The notes under the pieces are model-generated. The model was not told where the DNA came from and searched no databases. It was given only the letters and a program-made list of their open reading frames with translations. The translations under genes and the position numbers were made by a program. Positions 43,426-52,510 of a DNA stretch of 64,000 nucleotides are shown here, piece after piece (the stretch's first letter is position 1; every line of letters starts with the position of its first letter). Origin of the DNA: Synaphobranchus kaupii (lineage: Eukaryota > Chordata > Actinopteri > Anguilliformes > Synaphobranchidae); NCBI GenBank assembly GCA_029718625.1, contig CM056396.1, forward strand, positions 25,979,616 to 26,043,615, given 5' to 3'.

Positions 43426-44040
43426 ATATCTTATTGGTCGAGAACCATCCGTGCGTTGCAGTACTGGATATGTAGTCTGTTAAAGTGGACTACAAGTCGA
43501 ACTATATTCATTAATGCATTACTTTAAAAAATAAAAATTGGAACATGCGATATATGGCATATATCCTTGTACCACACAGGCTAATCCAGGAACGTTTCGG
43601 CTCATTCTATAAATCAGATTTCAAGAAATAGTCGATAGTCTCCGAAGCCCATTCTATCTTCCATAGGGAATTTACTTCCGAAACCAGACTCCGCCCACGA
43701 CTGACGTACTCACTTGAGTACTCTATAATAAACATGCCAATGCAGTCATTATGCAAATATTCAAATCTGTTTTTTTTTGTGTTTTTTTTTGGAGAGGGGG
43801 GGGGGGGGGGGGGGGGGGGGGTCACAATACTCTAATAATTTTTTGGTCCAGTTAACAGAAAAACTCACAGCTGTATCCCAGCGTTGAGTTAGATAGATAC
43901 TGTCTCCGGTACTGCAGGTCCAGGGTTCTCTACCCCTGTCCCAGCGTGTGAGTCTTTCACATTCATCTGTGATTAGCCTCACTCAGCACACTCATTTATA
44001 TCCTCCCAGATAAACAAGAATAAGAAAATTCCATTATGGA
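43426..44040. other. spacer with 26-base poly(G) run and dispersed-repeat fragment
   Basis: A G-run lies at 43796-43821 after two T-rich runs. The segment at about 43655-43750 resembles 37735-37845 with one half inverted. No gene was recognised. Confidence 0.5.
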
Positions 44041-44047
44041 CTGAAAG

Positions 44048-44261
44048 GGCGGTAGTATAGTATAATGGTTAAGGAACTGGACTTGTAACCGAAAGGTTGC
44101 AGGTTCGATTCCCAGGTAGGACACTGCCGTTGTACCCTTGAGCAAGGTACTTAACCTGAATTGCTTCAGTATATATCCAGCTGTATAAATGGATAAATGT
44201 AATAAGTTGTGTAAGTCGCTCTGGATAAGAGCGTCTGCTAAATGCCTGTAATGTAATGTAA
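44048..44261 (+). mobile_element. tRNA-derived SINE with L2-type tail, full length
   Basis: It starts GGCGGTAGTATAGTATAATG. The B-box is GGTTCGATTCCCAGGTAGG, then CCCTTGAGCAAGGTACTTAA, and the 3' stem-loop is CGCTCTGGATAAGAGCG with a TGTAA-repeat tail. A 6-bp target-site duplication TGAAAG flanks it (44042-44047 and 44262-44267). Confidence 0.93.
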
Positions 44262-44267
44262 TGAAAG

Positions 44268-44531
44268 CATCGAATAATACTATGCTGCCACCTAGTGGTG
44301 AACTCAATACTGCTGAGGTGTTCTATATGCACATTAGACTGCAGGTATTGCAATGGGTGGGGCTCTGACGCTGTCCAATGCCTTCTACCTGAATCAGGCT
44401 GTTTCTCCCTCTCACTCACACCGTAATTAGTTTAACACTGAATACAGGTCTGAGCTGTTACTTGTTTATGGATGACGTGGAGTTGAGAGGGACTATGTGT
44501 ACAGATAGATAAAAATGAGGCAATTTATTTC
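44268..44531. other. short unique spacer
   Basis: Nothing recognised. Confidence 0.4.
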
Positions 44532-45361
44532 CAAGCCTGACCAGGCTGTGTATAACTCCCCTGATCAAGCCTGACCAGACTGTGTATAACTCCCCTGATC
44601 AAGCCTGACCAGACTGTGTATAACTCCCCTGATCAAGCCTGACCAGACTGTGTATAACTCCCCTGATCAAGCCTGACCAGGCTGTGTATAACTCCCCTGA
44701 TCAAGCCTGACCAGGCTGTGTATAACTCCCCTGATCAAGCCTGACCAGACTGTGTATAACTCCCCTGATCAAGCCTGACCAGGCTGTGTGTAACTCCCCT
44801 GATCAAGCCTGACCAGACTGTGTATAACTCCCCTGATCAAGCCTGACCAGGCTGTGTATAACTCCCCTGATCAAGCCTGACCAGACTGTGTATAACTCCC
44901 CTGATCAAGCCTGACCAGACTGTGTATAACTCCCCTGATCAAGCCTGACCAGGCTGTGTATAACTCCCCTGATCAAGCCTGACCAGACTGTGTATAACTC
45001 CCCTGATCAAGCCTGACCAGACTGTGTATAACTCCCCTGATCAAGCCTGACCAGGCTGTGTATAACTCCCCTGATCAAGCCTGACCAGACTGTGTATAAC
45101 TCCCCTGATCAAGCCTGACCAGGCTGTGTATAACTCCCCTGATCAAGCCTGACCAGACTGTGTATAACTCCCCTGATCAAGCCTGACCAGACTGTGTATA
45201 ACTCCCCTGATCAAGCCTGACCAGACTGTGTATAACTCCCCTGATCAAGCCTGACCAGACTGTGTATAACTCCCCTGATCAAGCCTGACCAGACTGTGTA
45301 TAACTCCCCTGATCAAGCCTGACCAGACTGTGTATAACTCCCCTGATCAAGCCTGACCAGG
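44532..45361 (+). repeat. 34-bp minisatellite, about 24 copies
   Basis: The unit begins AAGCCTGACCAGACTGTGTA and continues TAACTCCCCTGATC. Almost the only variation is CCAGAC/CCAGGC, so units are highly homogeneous. Each carries TGATCA across the unit junction. Confidence 0.98.
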
Positions 45362-45476
45362 TTGGCATGCTGGTGTGAGATAAGTCTGCCCAACTTCTGG
45401 GAAAATGCTTTGCAGATAGATTTATGGTCAGTTACTATTTCTGCTGATGACTGTAGATGGGGCTCCAAGACGAGGC

Positions 45477-45586
45477 AGCCTGTAGCCTGTAGCCTGTAGC
45501 CTGTAGCCTGTAGCCTGTAGCCTGTAGCCTGTAGCCTGTAGCCTGTAGCCTGTAGCCTGTAGCCTGTAGCCTGCAGCCTGTAGCCT
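45477..45586 (+). repeat. 7-bp repeat (TGTAGCC)n, about 15 copies
   Basis: Near-perfect heptamer array with one GCAGCC variant near its right end. Confidence 0.97.
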
Positions 45587-45603
45587 AAAGCTGCTCATGA
45601 CCG

Positions 45604-45682
45604 TTAGAGCCAATCAGCTAGGTTTCCTGCTAGAGCCAATCGGCTAGGTTTCCTGCTAGAGCCAATCAGAATGGCTTCCTGT
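45604..45682 (+). repeat. 27-bp repeat, three copies
   Basis: Three copies of a unit beginning TAGAGCCAATCGGCTAGGTT and ending TCCTGC; the last is diverged. Confidence 0.9.
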
Positions 45683-45863
45683 AATCCCACAGTGCAGCAA
45701 CCTTTCTACAGTGACAGACCATGAGCCGAAACTTACATCCAGCCTGCTGTATTATAATTTAATTTACCTTTCCATGTGTGTGCTTACTTTAACCAGCAGA
45801 TGGCAGTGTTGTAAAAGATGATCCCTACCATTCCCTATGTCCTCTCTGGCATACTCTGATCAG

Positions 45864-46235
45864 GGCTGTGTCCTAATCAGAGCCCTATCTACTGCGTCCT
45901 GTCTCTTGTGTACTGTGTACTGTATATTGTGTCTGAATCAGAGCCCTATCTACTGTGTCCTGTCTCCTGTGTACTGTGTCTGAATCAGAGCCCTATCTAC
46001 TGTGTCCTGTCTCCTGTGTACTGTGTCTGCATCAGAGCCCTATCCACTGTGTCCTGTCTCCTGCGTACAGTGCATTGTGTCTGAATCAGAGCCCTATCTA
46101 CTGCGTACTGCGTCCTGTCTCCTGTGTACTGTGCACTGTGTCCGAATCAGAGCCTACTGGCATATGTGTGCTGTTTAATGTGTACTGTTTAGCACGCAAT
46201 GTGCAGTATGCAAAAAAATATCCTCCATACTATTT
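45864..46235 (+). repeat. ~47-bp tandem repeat inside a dispersed element
   Basis: About six copies of TGTCTGAATCAGAGCCCTAT followed by CTACTGTGTCCTGTCTCCTGTGTACTG variants. The right end matches the dispersed repeat at 35891-35990, so the array seems to have grown from part of that element. Confidence 0.85.
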
Positions 46236-46319
46236 TCCATCCTTGCGCTGCCATCTCACATGTTGTTTTTGTTGTTATTGAAGAAAAAAGTTGGCGAAGC
46301 TGTGCCTCATTTTTTAAAA

Positions 46320-46769
46320 CTGGAGTTTAACCTGCAGACACTGCACCCTCCAGGACTGGAGTTAAACCTGCAGAGACTGCGGCCCTCCAGGACTGGAGTT
46401 AAACCTGCAGACACAGCGGCCCTCCAGGACTGGAGTTAAACCTGCAGACACTGCGGACCTCCAGGACTGGAGTTAAACCTGCAGACACTGTGGCCCTCCA
46501 GGACTGGAGTTAAACCTGCAGACACTGCGGCCCTCCAGGACTGGAGTTAAACCTGCAGACACTGCGGCCCTCCAGGACTGGAGTTAAACCTGCAGACACT
46601 GCGGCCCTCCAGGATTGAAGTTAAACCTGCAGACACTGTGGCCCTCCAGGACTGGAGTTAAACCTGCAGACACTGTGGCCCTCCAGGACTGGAGTTAAAC
46701 CTGCAGACACTGTGGCCCTCCAGGACTGGAGTTAAACCTGCAGACACTGTGGCCCTCCAGGACTGGAGT
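46320..46769 (+). repeat. 37-bp minisatellite, about 12 copies
   Basis: The unit begins AGGACTGGAGTTAAACCTGC and continues AGACACTGCGGCCCTCC. Each unit contains a PstI-type CTGCAG. Confidence 0.97.
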
Positions 46770-46840
46770 TTGAGTCTTTGATTTAAATGACGTGTTTTTC
46801 CCACTCATCTTTTCTCTTTTCCCTTATGTCTCTTCATCTC

Positions 46841-46888
46841 TCCCCATCGCTCTCTCTCCCTCTCTCTCTCTTTATCTCTCTCTCTTTA

Positions 46889-46932
<44 letters not shown>

Positions 46933-46937
46933 CCTCT
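46841..46937 (+). repeat. (CT)n microsatellite
   Basis: CT repeats with TTT interruptions, immediately followed by TTGGTTCCAG, which resembles a 3' splice site by composition. Confidence 0.93.
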
Positions 46938-47177
46938 CTTAATTGGTTCCAGATGTCCCCCCCCCCCCACATGTAGGGGGTGGAGTTCCTCTTCCAGATG
47001 GAGGTCAGAACCATTCTCCCTATGCTGCTGTTGCTGATGAAGTTATGGAGGCAGGAAGAGAGAGTAAACGTTGGCAGAACATTGTGAGGAGGTTGTGGGA
47101 GCGTAGGGAGGAGGACGTATTTGAAGTTAGAGCTGCGGAGCCCCTCCTTCTGCCAAAGAGAACCAGCTGGGGGCCAA

Positions 47178-47302
47178 ACACACACACACACACACTCTCT
47201 CACACACACACACACACACACACTCACACAAGATTACACACACTCACGCACACACACAAACACACCCACACACGCGCACACACTCACGTACACACACACT
47301 CA

Positions 47303-47392
<90 letters not shown>
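47178..47392 (+). repeat. (CA)n microsatellite
   Basis: CA repeats with CTCTCT, ACGC and ACCC interruptions; the right 90 bases are pure CA. Confidence 0.96.
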
Positions 47393-47394
<2 letters not shown>

Positions 47395-47786
47395 CTTGGT
47401 GGTCATTACCTGTTTATTTCCCTGTGATACTGCAGGCTGGAGGCACAGAAAGAGTTAAAGCTGAAATCTGAGAATGGCGAGTCCTGATGTGCCGAACAGC
47501 TGTTTGCTGTATAAACACTCTTTTTATCCCTCTCTCTGTATCTCCCTCCCCCTCTATCTCTCCTCTTTCTCCCTCTCTCCATGTCTCTCCCTATCTCTCT
47601 TTCTCCAACAAATTCTAACACACACATTCACAAATATAGTTTCTCTCTCACCACACAGACACACACATTTGAGTGCTTAATCTGTGCTCCACATTAATCA
47701 CAAACACTGGACAATGAAGTAAAAACTGCAATTGCACAACATTTCAGATGAAACATGTGCTTCTGATGAAGTAACTTCCGCTGGAA

Positions 47787-47836
<50 letters not shown>

Positions 47837-47997
47837 TGTGTGTGTGAGAGTGTATGTGAGTGACAGCGAGGTTACGTGTGTAGGAGTTGTGGGCATGGGG
47901 TGTCTTGATTGACAGGTTTGTATAATAGAGTCTTTGTGGCAAAAACTGGGTCAGCAGCTCAGAAACTCTCTCTCTCTCTGTGCTCCCATAGAAACGT
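47393..47997. other. spacer with (CT)n and (GT)n/(GA)n tracts
   Basis: A CT-rich tract at about 47524-47606 and a GT tract passing into GA at about 47790-47838. No gene was recognised. Confidence 0.6.
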
Positions 47998-48115
47998 CAA
48001 TGCTGTGGTAACCAGGTGGTTGCTGGTTTGATTCCCAGGTGAAGTGGAGTTGTGGACCTCACAGTGGCAGGTGAGTAAACTGAGTAAAGTACTGTGTGCA
48101 GCTGTGGCTGATAGT
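47998..48115 (+). mobile_element. degenerate tRNA-SINE fragment
   Basis: GGTTGCTGGTTTGATTCCCA followed by GGTGAAG matches the B-box region of the SINE family at 44048. The body downstream is divergent and the L2-type tail is absent. Confidence 0.45.
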
Positions 48116-48252
48116 GCTCTGGAATCAGCTTCTCTCTCGGACTTCCACACAAATCATCAGGAGTCCGGGCAGGAAGTCAACCCCCCCCCCGCTCCACCCG
48201 CCCCTGGGGGGGCAGTGCTCTGATAATAACCCCAGGGAGGGGAGAGGAGGGG

Positions 48253-50656
48253 AGTACTCCTGACACACAATACCACCAGCACAGTACTACTGACACATAA
48301 TACCGCCAGCACAGTACTAGTGACACACAATACCACCAGCACAGTACTACTGACACATAATACTGCCAGCACAGTACTACTGACACATAATACCGCCAGC
48401 ACAGTACTACTGACACACAATACCGCCAGCACAGTACTACTGACACATAATACCGCCAGCACAGTACTAGTGACACACAATACCACCAGCACAGTACTAC
48501 TGACACATAATACCGCCAGCACAGTACTACTGACACATAATACCGCCAGCACAGTACTAGTGACACACAATACCACCAGCACAGTACTACTGACACATAA
48601 TACCGCCAGCACAGTACTAGTGACACATAATACTGCCAGCACAGTACTACTGACACATAATACAACCAGCACAGTACTACTGACACACAATACCGCCAGC
48701 ACAGTACTACTGACACATAATACTGCCAGCACAGTACTACTGACACACAATACCACCAACACAGTACTACTGACACACAATACCACCAGCACAGTACTAC
48801 TGACACATAATACCGCCAGCACAGTACTACTGACACATAATGAAGCCAACACAGTACTCCTGACACATAATACCGCCAGCACAGTACTACTGACACATAA
48901 TACCGCCAACACAGTACTCCTGACACATAATACCGCCAGCACAGTACTACTGACACACAATACCACCAGCACAGTACTACTGACACATAATACCACCAGC
49001 ACAGTATGACTGACACACAATGCCACCAGCACAGTACTACTGACACATAATACCGCCAGCACAGTACTACTGACACATAATGAAGCCAACACAGTACTAC
49101 TGACACATAATGAAGCCAGCACAGTACTACTGACACAATACCGCCAGCACAGTACTACTGACACATAATGAAGCCAACACAGTACTACTGACACATAATA
49201 CCGCCAGCACAGTACTACTGACACACAATACCACCAGCACAGTACTACTGACACATACTACCGCCAGCACAGTACTACTGACACATAATGAAGCCAACAC
49301 AGTACTACTGACACATAATGAAGCCAACACAGTACTCCTGACACATAATACCGCCAGCACAGTACTACTGACACATAATACCACCAACACAGTACTACTG
49401 ACAATACCGCCAGCACAGTACTACTGACACACAATACCACCAGCACAGTACTACTGACACATAATACCACCAGCACAGTACGACTGACACATAATGCCAC
49501 CAGCACAGTACTACTGACACATAATACCACCAGCACAGTACGACTGACACATAATGAAGCCAACACAGTACTCCTGACACACAATACCGCCAGCACAGTA
49601 CGACTGACACATAATACCACCAGCACAGTACTACTGACAAATAATGAAGCCAACACAGTACTCCTGACACATAATACCGCCAGCACAGTACTACTGACAC
49701 ATAATACCGCCAACACAGTACTACTGACAATACCGCCAGCACAGTACTACTGACACACAATACCACCAGCACAGTACGACTGACACAATGCCACCAGCAC
49801 AGTACTACTGACACATAATACCACCAGCACAGTACGACTGACACATAATGAAGCCAACACAGTACTCCTGACACACAATACCGCCAGCACAGTACTACTG
49901 ACACATAATGAAGCCAACACAGTACTACTGACACATAATGAAGCCAGCACAGTACTACTGACACATAATACCACCAGCACAGTACTACTGACACATAATG
50001 AAGCCAGCACAGTACTACTGACACATAATACCACCAGCACAGTACTACTGACACATAATGAAGCCAACACAGTACTCCTGACACATAATACCGCCAGCAC
50101 AGTACTACTGACACATAATACCGCCAGCACAGTACGACTGACACATAATACCGCCAGCACAGTACTACTGACACATAATACCGCCAGCACAGTACTACTG
50201 ACACATAATACCGCCAGCACATTACTACTGACACATAATACCGCCAGCACAGTACTACTGACACATAATATCAACAGTACAGTACTACTGACACATAATA
50301 CCGCCAGCACAGTACTACTGACACATAATACCACCAGCACAGTACTACTGACACATAATACCACCAGCGCAATACTACTGACACATAATACCGCCAGCAC
50401 AGTACTACTGACACATAATACCGCCAGCACAGTACTACTGACACATAATACCGCCAGCACAGTAGTACTGACACACAATACCACCAGCCCAGTACTACTG
50501 ACACACAATACCACCAGCAGAGTACTACTGACACATAATACCGCCAGCACAGTACTACTGACACACAATACCACCAGCACAGTACTACTGACACATAATG
50601 CCGCCAGCACAGTACTACTGACACATAATACCACCAGCACAGTACTACTGACACAC
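48253..50656 (+). repeat. 30-bp minisatellite, about 80 copies
   Basis: The unit begins CACATAATACCGCCAGCACA and continues GTACTACTGA. Variants include TACCACC, TGAAGCC and ACACACAA. The multiple-of-three period gives repeat-only frames of up to 365 aa, reading VLCVSSTVLA on the minus strand. A few units lack CACATA and mark register shifts (near 49130, 49402, 49728 and 49785). Confidence 0.98.
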
Positions 50657-51835
50657 TTACTTACCAGATCTGGGTCAAATAATTGTTTGCAATGTCTTAA
50701 CTGTTTAGACTCTGGTAACCTTTTTGCTAATTTGTTGGCAATTTTTAAAGAAGCCTCTATTTTCATCAATATGTAAAAAAAATGTAACCATGATTGTACA
50801 ACTTTTTGTTTTATTTGAATTTGAACTATATAGTCCCTTCAGTCACCTTGATGAGGCTGCACAGTTCTTGTGTGTTTTACCTGGAATTACTGAAGCAGCT
50901 ATTTGTGTCCCTTGTCTGTGAGATGACTCATCTGTCTGTGAGCACACCTTATTGAGATCCACAGATACATTACGGAATGACACACAATACTCCTGCTGCT
51001 GAACTCATATCTGTAAAATTAATCATACTAGATATGGGCAGAACACATACCCCCAGTCTGGGAGTCTGCGCTGTTTACTCTGGCTACTGATTAATCTCTC
51101 GGCTTGTCCAATGCTGGAAACGGCAGAATTTGGCTGCTCCGCTCTATGCTGGATCGGAAACTCGCTTAAATAGTGTGAGAGCTCGCCGCTTAGAGGATAA
51201 GTTTGGATTCTCCAAATAGCCTAAAGCTTGTTTTTACTTCCCCAGTCCCGCGGGTGGATTCGCATTACAAGGTACCAATTTACGGCCAGTGTGGGAGGCA
51301 AAGAGGCCCCCGACAAGACATAACAGAAGAACATAGCGGCCCGACAGAGCCATACTCTGACCCTTTAACGCCATTGTGGTTGGTGTATATTTTAAACGGG
51401 CTGTGAACGGAACTTTTTCATCGCCGATTTAAAAATGAAGACAAATACTTTTTTATTACTTCCAAATGCACGTTTCGGTTGTATATATGTCAGCGCTACA
51501 ACCCCCCCCCCAAACACGTTTAAACCTCACAAGTGACAGACATTCAAACATATAGTGTTTCTGTATGTTCCTGCACGCATGGTCTCCTTGTACTCTCGCG
51601 TCACCCTTCACCCTGCGCGTTGACCTGAATTCCACTTAAATAAACCTGAACCATGTGGTGTTTCCCTGAATAACGGCTTTGGACACATTCGCGTCATTGA
51701 CCCATTTATTTGGCTGCAGTTTCTCACATATGTATGAATTCACAATTTATTTAAGAAGGACGAGCCAATCGTTATATTTTTATGTAGCTACAAAGCTAAT
51801 ATGATCATGGGTAAGTGAGTTAATATAACCGTAAA
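50657..51835. other. unique intergenic sequence upstream of tril
   Basis: Mixed, mostly AT-rich. The segment at 50665-50780 (AGATCTGGGTCAAATAATTG) may be a transposon remnant. No exon was recognised; no CPVL-like coding segment was seen. Confidence 0.4.
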
Positions 51836-52510
51836 ACCCCTTCCTCACCAACGGCCGGGAAGCGGGCCAGCGCGTGGAGCACAGCTCGTGCACTTTAACC
51901 CGGGTGGACCGACCTGGACACAAGCAACATTCCTCCGTCTCCAAAAAATAAAAAGTGAGTCCAGGTGCGCAGCGGGACCCGCGGGATCAACGTGGGAAGC
52001 AGCGCTTTCCGTCTGTTTTCTCTGCATTCCCCCCTTCCCCGCCTCGCGGTGCCAGGGACCACGAGAGCATTCGCTTATAGTCACAGCTCCGCATCACACG
52101 GCACGGGGGGACCGCGTGGGTCTGATTACTCTCTGAAGACGTGAGCCTATCTGCGCAGCGCTGCCAGCATCTGGGAGGACGCGGCGGGGGAGGGGTGAAC
52201 CCGGGGTTTTGTTGAGGTCTGTAATTTGCACCAGATGATCACTTGGGGGATGTAGATTTAAGGATGTGAATGTTTCCTCACACGGGATTGTTGCGCACCG
52301 GCGCTCGGTTTGTCTGTATTCTTTTTTGTTTAAAAGAGAAAAACGGCAACTTTTGTTAATGGCTTTCAGCTATAGTCATAGCCTACATTAGTTGCGCCGT
52401 TTCAAGACGACCTCTGGAAATGTGTTCATCTCATCTTGCGGTGGGAAGGTAGAGCGGCTGTACTGAATACAAAGGAATGCCGAAAACTTCAGGCTATCCT
52501 ACTTTTGGAA
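51836..52510 (+). promoter_or_regulatory. tril 5' flank / promoter and 5' UTR region
   Basis: GC- and CpG-richer than the DNA to its left (especially 51850-52190), consistent with a promoter and 5' UTR for the adjacent tril frame. A GTGAGT at about 51955 could be a donor for a non-coding first exon, but there is no way to confirm splicing here. Confidence 0.4.

Noticed and set aside
44048..44130. tRNA gene
   Set aside because: The A- and B-box sequences belong to the tRNA-derived head of a SINE. The cloverleaf is not maintained, an L2-type tail follows, and target duplications flank it.
48157..50769. Cys/Val/Leu-rich minus-strand frames of up to 365 aa
   Set aside because: They are translations of the 30-bp array and shift frame at each irregular unit.
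52436..52510. Upstream in-frame start for tril (25 extra residues)
   Set aside because: It would place charged, non-hydrophobic residues before a clear signal peptide. The ATG at 52511 gives a normal type I membrane protein.
37181..52510. Search for CPVL (expected neighbour in mammals)
   Set aside because: No serine-carboxypeptidase motif or plausible exon series was seen on either strand by reading. A proper tblastn search is still needed to exclude it.
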